A stretch of DNA of 64,000 nucleotides from Pseudorhodoferax sp. Leaf267 (GTDB taxonomy: Bacteria > Pseudomonadota > Gammaproteobacteria > Burkholderiales > Burkholderiaceae_C). Within the stretch, counting starts at the first letter, position 1. Each line of letters begins with the position of its first letter. Below are positions 39,375 through 49,600 of the stretch, piece by piece. Where the stretch lies: assembly GCF_001422405.1 (NCBI RefSeq), contig NZ_LMMV01000002.1, forward strand, positions 229,318-293,317. The letters are read 5' to 3'. The position numbers were made by a program, and so were the translations under genes. Under the pieces are notes generated by a model that did no database searches, was not told the origin of the DNA, and worked only from the letters and a program-made list of their open reading frames with translations.

Positions 39375-42300
39375 TCAGAAAGAGTAGGGCGTGCCAGCAA
39401 AACTTGCGGCCGCACGCCAGGCCTCGGCGGGCATCGATGCGCTGACCACCAGGTCGCCATCGTCTGCCCAGGCGGCGATGGAGCGGCCGGCCTGGGCTTG
39501 GAGCGCACCGGCATCACGGGCCCGCGAGTCCACCAGCCCGATCCAGCCGTTGCGCCCGCTGTGTTTGGCGACGTAGAGCGCGCGGTCGGCCAGGGCGACG
39601 GTGTCCATCCAGGCCAGCGCCCGCGGCACCGCCATCGCGAGCGGGAACGCGGCAAACCCCACCGAGCAGGTCCGCCGCAGCGTGGCGCCGGTGCCCAGGT
39701 CGAACGGCGTCCCGCCGATCTCCTGGCGCACGCGTTCGGCCAGCGCCGCCGCCTCGCGGCGCGATGTGCCCCGGGCCACGACCAGGAACTCCTCGCCGCC
39801 CCAGCGCACCAGGTGATCGGACTCGCGGAACACCGCACGCAGGCGCCGGGCCACATCGACCAGCACCGCATCGCCGGCGGCATGGCCGTGCCGGTCGTTG
39901 ATCTCCTTGAAGTGGTCGATGTCGATCACGAAAAAGATCAGGTCGTCACCCTCCAGCGGCGGCTGCCCGCGCTGCTGGCGGTCGGCGATGCGGCGCTCGA
40001 CCAGCTTGACCTCCGGCTCCAGGTGCTGCGACAGGTAGCGGCGGTTGCGCAGGCCGGTCAGCGGATCGGTGAGGCTGGACTGCTCCAGCGCGCGGGCCGT
40101 GGCCTCGATCTCGCGGGTGCGCGCACGCACCAGGGCTTCGAGCCGCGCCTGGTCGGCGCGCAGGCGCCGCGTGCGCCACTGCACCAGGGCCCAGATGGCG
40201 GACCCGGCCAGCCCCACCGCGAGCAGGCGGCTCCACCAGGTCTGCCACCACGCGGGCAGCACATGGACCGCCAGGTTCAACTCCTCGGACTGCCACGGAC
40301 CCGCGCGGTCGGCCGCGCGCATCTGCAGCGTGTACCGGCCGGGCGGCAGGTGGCCGTAGCTGGCGGTGCGCTGGCCTTCGCCACCCTGGACCCAGGCCGT
40401 CTCGTAGCCCTGCAGGCGCCAGGTGTAGTGCACCCGGCGCGGATCGCCGTAGTGCAGCGCGGCCGCCTCGGCCGTCACGCTGCGCACCGAGGGCGGCAGG
40501 GTCAGCGGCTGCCCGGGCCGCCACGCCGCCGTGCGCTGGCCGTCCACGCGCAGCTCCGCCAGCCGCAACGGCGGCACGTGGCTCGCCGCATCCACCTGGC
40601 GGGCGTCGATGACCAGCAGGCCCTTGGTGCCGCCGAACAGCAGGCGATCGCCGCCCAGCTGCGCGTACGCGCCGAACCAGCCAGTACCGAAGCGCACGCC
40701 GTCGGCCGGCGTCAGCGCCTGCATCCGGTCGGCGGCGGGGTCGTAGAGGTGCATGTGGGTCCAGATGCGCCCCTGGCCGTCCTGCATCAGGTTGGCGCCG
40801 AACGGCCGGCCGGCCTGGCCCAGGCGCAGGCTGATGCGGTCGAAGCGGGCCACCGGGCCATCGCGTGCGAGCAGCCGGTGCAGCCCGGCGACGGCGGTGT
40901 CCACCCACAGCCGTCCCCCCCGGTCGACGAGCAGGCCGATCACCGCCTGGCTGGCCAGGCCTTCGTCTGGCGGCGAGCGCATGGGCCGCAGCCGGTCGTC
41001 GCCAGGCGGGCGCCAGTACAGGCCCTGCGCCGTGCCCACCCACAGGGTGCCGTCCTCGTCCTCGGCCAGCGCGTAGACATCGCCGCCCAGCACGCGGGCC
41101 GCCTCGCTGCCGGGGGCCGACGCCGCTTCGCCGTTCGCGTCCGTCCAAGCGGCCTCGGGGGCCAGGGCGACGCGCAGCAGCGGGCTGCCCGAGGCACGGG
41201 CCGCTGGCGGGCGGCGGTAGAGCCCGTTGCGCGTTGCGATCCAGAGGTTGCCGTCGCGGCCCGCGAGCAAGGCCCGCACCGGTGAGGGCAGGGCCTGCCG
41301 TTCCCGGACCTGGCCTTGCGGATCGAGCGCGACCAGCTGGGTGCTGCCAGCCACCCACACCGCGCCTTGGGCGTCCTGCGCCATCGCGTCGACCAGCGGC
41401 GCTGCCTCCCCGGGCGGCCACCGCACGGTGCCGCGCACCTGCAGGGACGCGTCCAGGATCGCCACGCCGCCGCGGCGCGTCGCGGCCCAGAGCCGGCCAT
41501 CGGCCAGCCGCAGCAGGCTGCGCACGTCCGGATCGGACAGCGCGCTGCCGGCCGCCGTGTCGGCGCCGCGCACCCAGATGCCGCGCTGGCGCGGGTCGTG
41601 CCGCTGCAGGCCGCCGCCCGGCCCGCCGACCCAGACCGCGCCGGCCTGGTCGCGCAGCATCGCGAAGATCTCGTTGCCGGCCAGGCCACCCGGGCGCCGC
41701 GGGTCGTGCTGCAGGCGGGCCTTCAGGGCGCCCTCAGCCAGGTCGCGGCGGTCGATGCCGGTATCGCGCGCGACCCACAGCTCGCCGTCGACCTCGACCA
41801 TGGAACGGATGGCGCCGGTGCCGCCGGGCAAGGCGTCGTTCCGTGCTACCAGGCGGGCAGGGGACTCCCCCGAGGCATCAACGCGCAGCAGCTCGCCCTG
41901 GCGGGTGCCGATCCACAGCCGCCCATCGCCCGTGCGCAGCAAGGCATGGACGGCACGGCGGTCCAGGTCGATGGCCTCGTCGCCCAGGCGAGCGGCGGCC
42001 ACCACGCGCGTCAAGCCGCCGGCGCCCGGCGTGTAGCGCCAGAGCCCGGCCCAGGTGCCGATCCACAGACCGCCCTGGCCATCAGGCGCGAGCGCCTGCA
42101 CGTGAGCGTTGTCCAGGGCCTCGGCACCCGCCAGCGGCTGGCGCAGGCCTTGCGCGTCCAGGTGCAGCAGGCCCTGTCCCTCGGTGCCGACCCACAGCCC
42201 ACCGTCGTCGGCCTCGAGCATGGCCAGCACGCCCGGCCGCGCCTCGCCGTCCTGCCATGCGGGCACGTCGACGACCTGCTCGGTGCGCGGGTCGTACAGC

Positions 42301-42725
42301 GCGACGCCGCCGGACTCCGGCGCCAGCCACAGGCGGCCGTCGGCGGTGGCGCACATCACCGCCACCCAGCCCAGGCTGCGCCTGGTCGCGTCCGGCGTGG
42401 ACCGCTCCAGCGGACGGAAGCGGTAGCCGTCGTAGCGCACCAGCCCGTCGCCGGTGCCGACCCACAGGAAACCGTGACGATCCTGCGCGATGGCGCTCAC
42501 GACATCGCGCGGGATGGCATCGGCGCCGACGCTTTCGAAGCGCAGTGGTGTCAGCGCGCGGTGCGGGGCCGTGGGGTCCGTCGCCTCGCCCGCGCCGGCT
42601 GGCGCGGTGACCCACAACAGCGTGGTAGCCACCCACAGCGTGCAGTGGTGCCCCCTGGGCATGGAAAGCCGCAAGCGTTGGCTGTCGCCGGAGGACCGAA
42701 CAGCCAGGCGGTTGGGCAGATCCAT
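39375..42725 (-). CDS. Membrane diguanylate cyclase with beta-propeller sensor
   Basis: This 1116-residue signalling protein probably makes c-di-GMP. An N-terminal signal (LWVATTLLWVTAPAGAG; an internal Met start at 42662 would put it at the N-terminus) leads to about 14 two-component-regulator propeller repeats (for example DRHGFLWVGTGDGLVRYDG, DGRLWIGTRQGELLRVD) to residue about 690. A Y_Y_Y domain (YTWRLQGYETAWVQGGEGQR) follows, then one transmembrane helix near residue 835, a short coiled coil, and a GGDEF domain with active-site RWGGEEF near residue 972. The sensor is therefore periplasmic and the cyclase cytoplasmic. No EAL domain. Divergent from the sigma-factor operon. Confidence 0.93.
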   Translation of the reverse strand: MDLPNRLAVRSSGDSQRLRLSMPRGHHCTLWVATTLLWVTAPAGAGEATDPTAPHRALTPLRFESVGADAIPRDVVSAIAQDRHGFLWVGTGDGLVRYDGYRFRPLERSTPDATRRSLGWVAVMCATADGRLWLAPESGGVALYDPRTEQVVDVPAWQDGEARPGVLAMLEADDGGLWVGTEGQGLLHLDAQGLRQPLAGAEALDNAHVQALAPDGQGGLWIGTWAGLWRYTPGAGGLTRVVAAARLGDEAIDLDRRAVHALLRTGDGRLWIGTRQGELLRVDASGESPARLVARNDALPGGTGAIRSMVEVDGELWVARDTGIDRRDLAEGALKARLQHDPRRPGGLAGNEIFAMLRDQAGAVWVGGPGGGLQRHDPRQRGIWVRGADTAAGSALSDPDVRSLLRLADGRLWAATRRGGVAILDASLQVRGTVRWPPGEAAPLVDAMAQDAQGAVWVAGSTQLVALDPQGQVRERQALPSPVRALLAGRDGNLWIATRNGLYRRPPAARASGSPLLRVALAPEAAWTDANGEAASAPGSEAARVLGGDVYALAEDEDGTLWVGTAQGLYWRPPGDDRLRPMRSPPDEGLASQAVIGLLVDRGGRLWVDTAVAGLHRLLARDGPVARFDRISLRLGQAGRPFGANLMQDGQGRIWTHMHLYDPAADRMQALTPADGVRFGTGWFGAYAQLGGDRLLFGGTKGLLVIDARQVDAASHVPPLRLAELRVDGQRTAAWRPGQPLTLPPSVRSVTAEAAALHYGDPRRVHYTWRLQGYETAWVQGGEGQRTASYGHLPPGRYTLQMRAADRAGPWQSEELNLAVHVLPAWWQTWWSRLLAVGLAGSAIWALVQWRTRRLRADQARLEALVRARTREIEATARALEQSSLTDPLTGLRNRRYLSQHLEPEVKLVERRIADRQQRGQPPLEGDDLIFFVIDIDHFKEINDRHGHAAGDAVLVDVARRLRAVFRESDHLVRWGGEEFLVVARGTSRREAAALAERVRQEIGGTPFDLGTGATLRRTCSVGFAAFPLAMAVPRALAWMDTVALADRALYVAKHSGRNGWIGLVDSRARDAGALQAQAGRSIAAWADDGDLVVSASMPAEAWRAAASFAGTPYSF

Positions 42726-43057
42726 GGGCGCGATCCTAGTTCAGCTAAGACCCATCGCTGTCCAGAATGCCGACCGTTTGCTTCGACGATCGGGCGAGCT
42801 TGTCGCAGTCGAGCTATTGAGAAGGTAGTAGCTGCATAGATTGCCTGGGCCGCTTGACGGAAGTGCGCTAACGCTGGCATTCAGCTCGTTCCAGCTCATG
42901 GGTCCGGCCAGCATCTGGCTGGAATCGGCCATGAGCAGGCGTCCGCGAACGTCAGCTCTTGCGAATGCCCTGCATCCTTGATGTACCCAAAAGCGCGCGG
43001 TATCGCTCGTCGGCCATATTCAAGACGAGTTGCTAACATCGTTGCTGTCCTACAGCC
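42726..43057. other. Divergent intergenic region
   Basis: 332 bases between the divergent diguanylate cyclase and sigma-factor genes. It must hold promoters for both, but I could not identify convincing -35/-10 or ECF-type motifs, nor repeats. Confidence 0.4.
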
Positions 43058-43675
43058 GTGAACTTGACCATGAGCGATGAAAGTGACAGCCATCTCCTTG
43101 AGCGCGTTGCCGCCGGTGGGTCGTCTGCCAACCTAGCGCTAGAAGCATTGATGCTTCGTCACCGCAGGGCGTTGCTGGTCTTCCTGATCCGTAGGGGCGC
43201 CAGTGAAGCGGACGCGGAAGACGTTGTCCAGGACGTGTTCCTCCGCGTGAGCGAGACGGCGCATGCTTTCATGGGGGCGGCGAAAGTGTCGAGCTGGTTG
43301 CACAGCATCGCGCGAAATATGCTGGTGGACCTGCTGCGCGTCCGGGGGCGCGAGCAGACGCTGGACGAGCGGCAATGGGATGCCGTGGACGCGGTGCTGT
43401 CTGACGAGGCGGGCACGGATGCCATAGCGGCAATCGACCGGCGCAACTTCGAAACCTGCATTAAGCATCACTACGCTTCGTTTTCCCGCAAGCATCCCGC
43501 CATGGCAGACGCGCTGCACCATGTGGTGGTGAGAGGGTGGAAGTCGGCCGACCTGGCCGCCGCGCTGGGCCGCACTGAGACCGCCACCCGCAAGTACCTG
43601 CAGAGCTGCCGCCAGGCGTTGGGCCGGAGCCTGGAGCCTTGCGCAGGCTTGGCGCGAGCGGTGCTCCGTGGCTAA
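43058..43675 (+). CDS. ECF-type RNA polymerase sigma factor
   Basis: It has 205 residues. Region 2 spans about 30-100, with the -10 recognition signature in ASEADAEDVVQDVFLRV and SSWLHSIARNMLVDLLR; region 4 spans about 140-195 with the helix-turn-helix KSADLAAALGRTETATRKYL. The linker is longer than usual. GTG at 43058 or ATG at 43070 could start it. It overlaps by 8 bases a gene for a single-pass membrane protein, the normal place of a cognate anti-sigma factor. It is the first gene of an operon with CHASE2 and TPR-CHAT genes, and is likely to transcribe that operon, but no autoregulated promoter could be seen. Confidence 0.92.
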   Translation: MNLTMSDESDSHLLERVAAGGSSANLALEALMLRHRRALLVFLIRRGASEADAEDVVQDVFLRVSETAHAFMGAAKVSSWLHSIARNMLVDLLRVRGREQTLDERQWDAVDAVLSDEAGTDAIAAIDRRNFETCIKHHYASFSRKHPAMADALHHVVVRGWKSADLAAALGRTETATRKYLQSCRQALGRSLEPCAGLARAVLRG

Positions 43676-44294
43676 CGGCGTGCCCGCCGATGGCAGCGAT
43701 GACCTGGACGGCTGGTTTGAGCAACTAGCCAACGGCACGGCAAGCGACCCGGCGCTGAGCGGTCTGCGCACCCTGATTGCGGCTGAAGGCCGGCGTGCTG
43801 AGGATAGCGTGCTGGGCCAGCTTGCCGGCCCACAGGCCGAGGAGCGCGCCGTGCAGCGGCTGCGGACGAGGCTCAGTGAGGCCCACCACCTCGCGCCGCG
43901 CGAAGCAACACGGAAGCCTTGGTTTTCGCGGCACGTGCGTTGGGCGGTGCCGGCGTTTTGCGCGTTGCTGCTGACCGTTGGCCTGTCGCTGTACCAGGGG
44001 CGGGATGCTGGCGGCTCCCTGGCGCCCCGTGACGAGGTGCCGCCGACCACCCGCAGCGCGATCCAGCTCATCTCTGTGACCGACGCGGCGCCGCTGCAGC
44101 GGGCGCAGCGCATCGCGGCGTCGCTGGATCGGGAGGTGGGCGGCCTTGTACTGTACGACCACGATAGCCGCGTCGCGCTGGACTTCGAAATCGATGCCGC
44201 GAAGTTTTCAGCCGCCGTGCGGGCGGTCAAGGACGAGGCAATCGCCCAGCAACTGCGGCCGGGCACGAACCGCATCGAGGTGACCCGACCATGA
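43668..44294 (+). CDS. Single-pass membrane protein, putative anti-sigma factor
   Basis: It has 208 residues with a GTG start overlapping the sigma gene. The N-terminal 88 residues are acidic/helical (DDLDGWFEQLANGTASDP) and cytoplasmic by topology. One transmembrane helix follows (VPAFCALLLTVGLSLY, about residues 93-110). The periplasmic C-terminal 100 residues contain SAIQLISVTDAAPLQRAQ and GGLVLYDHDSRVALDFEID. No zinc-type anti-sigma HxxxCxxC motif is present. The anti-sigma role is inferred from gene order, size and topology, not from a recognised domain. Confidence 0.75.
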   Translation: MANGVPADGSDDLDGWFEQLANGTASDPALSGLRTLIAAEGRRAEDSVLGQLAGPQAEERAVQRLRTRLSEAHHLAPREATRKPWFSRHVRWAVPAFCALLLTVGLSLYQGRDAGGSLAPRDEVPPTTRSAIQLISVTDAAPLQRAQRIAASLDREVGGLVLYDHDSRVALDFEIDAAKFSAAVRAVKDEAIAQQLRPGTNRIEVTRP

Positions 44295-44352
44295 GGGCTA
44301 CCGCGGCAATGAACTCTCAGGGAGAAGGCATCTGACTGACAGATCCACGTTG

Positions 44353-45750
44353 ATGAACGTCCTCGCCGCGGTCACACACCTTGCCCACCGGTTCCATGAC
44401 TTCATTCACCATTTTGTCGTGGCCCTAACCGTGGCCTCTGTCGTGGGGCTGTTGCATCACAGCGGCGTCCTAGATTGGCTGGACGCTGCGATGCTGCGTA
44501 TCGCGGGTGCGTACAACTCTGGTGGCGGCCAGGCGCCGGCCGCCGATGCAACGTCCCCTAAAGTGCTGCTGATAGGCGGCCCGCTGTACGAGCGGGTCTT
44601 CGACCAGCGGTCGCCGCTGGACCGTACCAAGGTCGCCTCGGTGGTGGCGGCAATTGCCCAGCAGCCTGGCGGCCTGCCGACGACGCTGGTGTTGGACCTG
44701 GACCTCTCGACTACTGGCAGCGACGCCGCGGGGCAGGAGAAGCTAGATGCCAAGCTGAAGGCGCTGGTGGAGGACGGGGTGCGACTGGTGCTGCCCTTGC
44801 CTTCAGTCGCTTTCACGCCCCAAGCCGCCGGCACGAAGGCGCAGTGGATGCGCCAGGCCTGCGAGTGGCGGTCCACGCAGCCCAAGTTCGACGGCCGGGT
44901 CGTCTTCGCAAGCCCGGTGCTACGTAGCACTGGCGGGCGCGTGCTCCAGTACAGCGCCAGCGACCTGTCGCTGGGCATCGCGGCGACACGCCCGAACACG
45001 TTGGACGACGTCTGCCAGCGCAGCGATGCCGAGTTGAAGTTGCTGGTGCAACTGGCGACGGGCGAGGCGACGCGCGACCTGACGGCCGCGGCGCCCCGCT
45101 TCCCCAAGATCCGCCCCCTGAATGCTGCGTTCTTCACGGGGCTGCAGCAGCACGTACACGAGTTGACGTCGGTGGCGGCACTGCCTTCAGCCGCTGACGG
45201 CAAACCACTGTTGCTGGCCGGCCGGGTGGTCTTCGTGGGCGGCAGCTACGACGTGAGGGACCGCTTCGGTACCGCGCTGGAACTCGACGGACAGCCTACG
45301 GAAGGGGTGACACTGCATGCAGCGGTGTACTACAGCGCCATACACCCGGTCACGGTGGAGCAGGGTATTGGAGCATTGGGGCTGGACATCGCTCTTGGCA
45401 TCCTGATGGGCTACTTATTTACGGCCGCCTGGGGCCGGCATGCTGCGATTCACAGAGGCGGCAGCTGGAAAGGCTATCTGCTGCCGAGGGCGGTGTACCT
45501 GGCTATCGTGCTGGGCGCGTTCGGGTTGGCTGTGGTGCTAGTGTGGGCATCCGCGGGGATACTGCTGCCCAGGAATCTTTGGGTCAGCCCAGGACCGGTG
45601 GTGATTGGCGTCTGCGCCAAGCTGATGTTGTCTCGCGGGGCCCACGCACACGGCGGAGGGGCGCCCCATGCTAGCCGCTGGCTAGGCCGTGCGGTCGTCG
45701 CTGCCCTGGTGCTGGCCAATATCGCGATGATCATCGCGCACAGTCTTTGA
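44353..45750 (+). CDS. CHASE2-domain membrane sensor protein
   Basis: It has 465 residues. One N-terminal transmembrane helix (HHFVVALTVASVVGLLHH) is followed by an extracytoplasmic CHASE2 domain from about 45 to 330 (SPKVLLIGGPLYERVF, TTLVLDLDLSTTG, GRVVFVGGSYDVRDRFGT, GVTLHAAVYYSAI), then three or more C-terminal transmembrane helices. There is no kinase, cyclase or other output domain, so the signal must pass to a partner, presumably another product of this operon. The ATG at 44353 is preferred to the TTG three bases earlier. 58 bases after the membrane protein gene. Confidence 0.88.
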   Translation: MNVLAAVTHLAHRFHDFIHHFVVALTVASVVGLLHHSGVLDWLDAAMLRIAGAYNSGGGQAPAADATSPKVLLIGGPLYERVFDQRSPLDRTKVASVVAAIAQQPGGLPTTLVLDLDLSTTGSDAAGQEKLDAKLKALVEDGVRLVLPLPSVAFTPQAAGTKAQWMRQACEWRSTQPKFDGRVVFASPVLRSTGGRVLQYSASDLSLGIAATRPNTLDDVCQRSDAELKLLVQLATGEATRDLTAAAPRFPKIRPLNAAFFTGLQQHVHELTSVAALPSAADGKPLLLAGRVVFVGGSYDVRDRFGTALELDGQPTEGVTLHAAVYYSAIHPVTVEQGIGALGLDIALGILMGYLFTAAWGRHAAIHRGGSWKGYLLPRAVYLAIVLGAFGLAVVLVWASAGILLPRNLWVSPGPVVIGVCAKLMLSRGAHAHGGGAPHASRWLGRAVVAALVLANIAMIIAHSL

Positions 45751-45802
45751 CGGGCCTCACACTTTGGCCCGTCATCCGTCTAAGTTGCCAGAGAAGTCAA
45801 GA

Positions 45803-46615
45803 ATGAGGGTTGCAAGCATGCGTAGCGTTATGAGGAAAGTGCTTATGTCGGCTGCTGCTCTGGCAGGCAGCGCCACAGTGTGGGCGCAGGGCTGTTCTCT
45901 GATCAACAAGGGTGTCAGTGAAGTCAGGGACGCCACTGGCGCGGTCGTGCCATTGCCCGCTCCCCAGATCGAGGCGTGCAATGGCCTGCGTGTCGTCAAG
46001 GGCACCGTGGTAGCGTGCACCGTTGGCGCCCGAGGCCGCAGCGCGTGCAAGACCTTCCAGGCCGGCCAGCAGCTTTCGCAACCCAACGTGCTGCGCAGCG
46101 AAACCGCGTCTGGGGCCTGGTACACGTTGGCGGACATCTTGAAAGGCAGCCCTGGCCGTGTCAGTGCCGTCAGTCGCGGCCGAAGTGCGCGCTCGCTGCC
46201 CACCGGCACCGTAGCGATGCTGCAGCCGGTAGCGCTCGCGCCGGCCTTCGAAACCGACCCCGCAATGCGCGGTACCCAAGGGATTGAAGTCCGGGAGGGT
46301 GGCGAGGACGGTCCCTTAGTCGCCACGCTGACCGCCAAGGGCACCCGCACGCTAGCCACCAGAAAGCTCAAGCCGGGCCTGCAGTACAGCTGGCGCATCC
46401 ACCCAGCGCCGGGCGACCTTCCGCTGACGGGCGAGTTTACGCTCCTGGGCGAAGCCGAGCGTCGCCAGGCCGGCGCTGAAGCAGAGCGCGTGCAGCTGGC
46501 CACGCGGGGCGATGCCGCAGCGCAGGCAGTGATGTGGGCTGGGTGGCTGGCCAGCCGGCGGTGCGAACACGAGGCGGCCCAGGTGCTGAGCCAGGCGGGC
46601 TTCGATGTGGAATGA
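45803..46615 (+). CDS. Exported protein of the CHAT operon, unknown function
   Basis: It has 270 residues. The start at 45803 gives MRVASMRSVMRKVLMSAAAL, a signal peptide cleaved around VWAQ; longer readings lack a ribosome site. After the signal, a Cys-containing domain (GCSLINKGVSEVRDATGAVV, EACNGLRVVKGTVVACTVG, RSACKTFQAGQ) resembles the style of the FecR-like/periplasmic SH3 proteins found near CHAT genes, but I do not claim a family. The second half contains a strand-rich segment (GIEVREGGEDGPLVATLTAK) and LQYSWRIHPAPGD. Between the CHASE2 and CHAT genes, 52 and 24 bases from them. Confidence 0.8.
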   Translation: MRVASMRSVMRKVLMSAAALAGSATVWAQGCSLINKGVSEVRDATGAVVPLPAPQIEACNGLRVVKGTVVACTVGARGRSACKTFQAGQQLSQPNVLRSETASGAWYTLADILKGSPGRVSAVSRGRSARSLPTGTVAMLQPVALAPAFETDPAMRGTQGIEVREGGEDGPLVATLTAKGTRTLATRKLKPGLQYSWRIHPAPGDLPLTGEFTLLGEAERRQAGAEAERVQLATRGDAAAQAVMWAGWLASRRCEHEAAQVLSQAGFDVE

Positions 46616-46639
46616 GAAGTCTGTCAGGGTGAAAAGCCG

Positions 46640-49600
46640 GTGGGCACGATGAAGAACAGGTTCGAACTCGGCCGGGCGCTGCTGCATTTGGCCAGGTGGG
46701 CATTGCGCTTGTCGGCGCTTGCGGTCTTGACCGTCCCGGATCGAGCCCTACCGAACCCGGTGGATCCGCCGCAGGCGAGCATGCTCAGTCGACAGCTGAC
46801 GATCCATCTTGACTTTGGGGAGTACGCGCAGGCGCTACTTAAAGCCAAGCAGTTGCTGGCAGTGCGCGAGGCGCAGCTAGGACCAGATCACGCGCTGACA
46901 GCGCGCAGTATGAGCACGCTTGCCGAGGTCTACCTGGAGTTGGGCCAAGACGAAGAGGCCATACCGCTGTATGAACGCGGTATTGGGATATTGGAGAAAG
47001 AGGGAGGCGCTGACAGCCAGTCGATGGGGGTGTGGTCCAGCAACCTTGGCGAGATCTATGTACGGAAAGGGCTCTACGACAACGCGCTGCCGCTGTACGA
47101 GAAAGCTCTGGGCATTGCGGAAAGGACCGGTACAACAGATGCGTTGTCTCTCTCCACGGCCCTGCACAACCTAGGCGGCCTCTACCGCCTGATGGGGCGC
47201 TACAAACAGGCGTTGCCGCTTTTGCAGCGTGCGCTTGAACTTTCAGAAGCGGAGGAAGGTTCGGAGCATCATTCGACGGGGGCCAGCTTGAGCGCGCTGG
47301 GCACGCTGTATTCGAACATGGGCCGCTTCCAGGACGCGCTGCCGTTGTTTCAGCGGTCGCTGGCCGTTACTGAGAGGACCCGTGGAGCAGAGCATCTCAG
47401 CACGGGCACGGCCGCGGACAATCTGGGCAACCTGCTGCAGCAGATGGGCGAATACGAGCAGGCGCTTGGCCTGCTCACTCGTGCACTGGCCATCTCCGAG
47501 AAGGCGGGCGGGCCGGAGCATCCTGCCACTGCGCAAGCCTTAAACCATCTGGCCAATAACTACCGGTCCATGGGCCGCCACGACCAAGCGCTGGCGCTGT
47601 ACCAGCGGGCCGTCATGATCGCTGAGAAAACCTTGGGCGCCAGTCACCCTGATATGTCTAGCCTGTTGGGCAATTTGGCTGGAGTACACCAAGACATGGG
47701 CCATTACCGGCAAGCGCTGGAGCTGCATCAGCGCTCCCTCGCCATTAGCGTGAATGCGCTCGGCCCAGAGCACCCGTCGACAGCTACTCGCATGAATAAC
47801 CTCGGCTTGATGTACCAGGAAATGGGGCGCTTCGAGCGGGCGATGCCCCTGTACCTGCGGGCAATGACGGTTTCGGAGAAAGTGAACGGCACGGATCACC
47901 CGCGTACGGCCACCTATCTGAACAACCTCGCGCACCTATACCGCGAAATGGATAGCGACGAGCGGGCCGTGCCCTTGTACATGCGCGCGATTGCCATATC
48001 GGAGCTGAAGCTGGGACCTGATCATCCGACCACAGGTTTGAGATTGAACAACCTGGGTACCCTTCATCTTAAGAGGGGGCGGGCCAAATTGGCCCTGCCA
48101 ATGATCCAGCGTGCGCTGGCCATCCAGGAAAAGGCACACGGCTCCGAGCACCCCGCTGTCATTGACCCTCTGACGTCCCTGGCGTTCTTCTATGGAGTGA
48201 CGGGTCGCTTAGAAGCAGCGCTGCCACTTCTCCAGCGCGCGCTTGCCGTTTCAAAGAAGGCCCTTGGGTCTGGGCACCAGAGCACCGGCGTGAAGCTGAG
48301 CCAGCTAGGCAGTCTCTACCGAGACATGGGTCGGTCGGAGCAGGCGTTGGAGGCCTTCCACGAGGCGCTGTTAGTTGCCGACGCGACCGCGGACCCACGG
48401 TTGTTCCGATTGGTGTACGAAGGCCTGATGAGGTTGCATGGCCGGCAGGGCGACAAGGAGTATCAGACGTCACTGGCGATTTGGTACGGCAAGCAGGCGG
48501 TCAACTTAATTCAAGACGTGCGCGGCCAGTTGCAAGGGATGAGGCGCGATTTGCAGGATAACTTCCTGTCGGCCAACCAGCGCGCCTACCAGACCCTAGC
48601 TAACCTGCTCATTGAGGAAGGACGCATCGCTGAGGCCGAGCAGGTGCTGGCCATGCTCAAGGAGAACGAGCTTTTCGAGTTGACACGCAGCTCTGGTGGA
48701 CAGCCGGGCCGACGCGAGGCGGACTATGTTGGCCGTGAACGGGAGGCTTTGGCCGAGTCACGCCGGCTGGCGGCGCAGGCCGTGAGGGACGCTGCGGAGC
48801 TGTCGCTGCTGGACAAGCGCGCCAAATCGGACCAGCCTCTCACGGCGGCCGAGAGAGTCCGCCAGCTTAGCCTGTTGAAGGTAGCAGAGACGTCGCGGGC
48901 TGAATACCAGCGCTTCTTAGCCCAATTGGGCCAATCCTTTGCCGAAGCGGCACGGCGACCCGTACTTAAAGAGGCCGATAGCCAGGTCACGCGACTGCGC
49001 TCGCAGGTGGCACAGGACGGCGACGGCGCCGTTGGCTTGCACTACTCCGTGGCGGAGGACCGGGTGGGCATCATCGTGTCCACGGCACGCGGGTCTTTCG
49101 GCCGTTTCAGCAACGTCGGCCGTAAGGCGCTGACTAACCAAGTAGTCGCGCTGCGCAAGGCAGTGCTGGCGCGCGCCGACACACAGGCCCCCGCTCAGGC
49201 CCTGTGGAAGATGCTGATCGAGCCGGTGCAGGACGACATTCAGGCCGCGGGCGCCAGGACGCTTGTCGTCTCGTTCAGCGACGAACTGCGCTACCTACCG
49301 CTGGCCGCCTTGCAGAACCCGGCTGGCCGCTACCTCGTGGAAGACTATGCGCTGGCTTTGTGGGCTTCGGCTGCCGATACCCGCGCCGCCCCTAGCGCCA
49401 CTCCCTGGAACGTGAGCGCGATGGGCTTGACGCAGGCGCGGCAGGGCTTCCCTGCCTTACCGGGTGTTCTGCAGGAGCTCAACGGCATCGTGCGCAGCGG
49501 CTCGGAGACCGTGCGCGGCCGCAGCGGCGTGCTGCCCGGCAGCATCGTGCTCGACGCCCAGTTCAGCCGCCAAGCGTTCGAATCGGCGTTGACCGGACGT

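Noticed and set aside
40865..42610. Long plus-strand open frames opposite the diguanylate cyclase
   Set aside because: The Arg/Pro/Ala-rich translations are shadows of the GC-rich propeller repeats.
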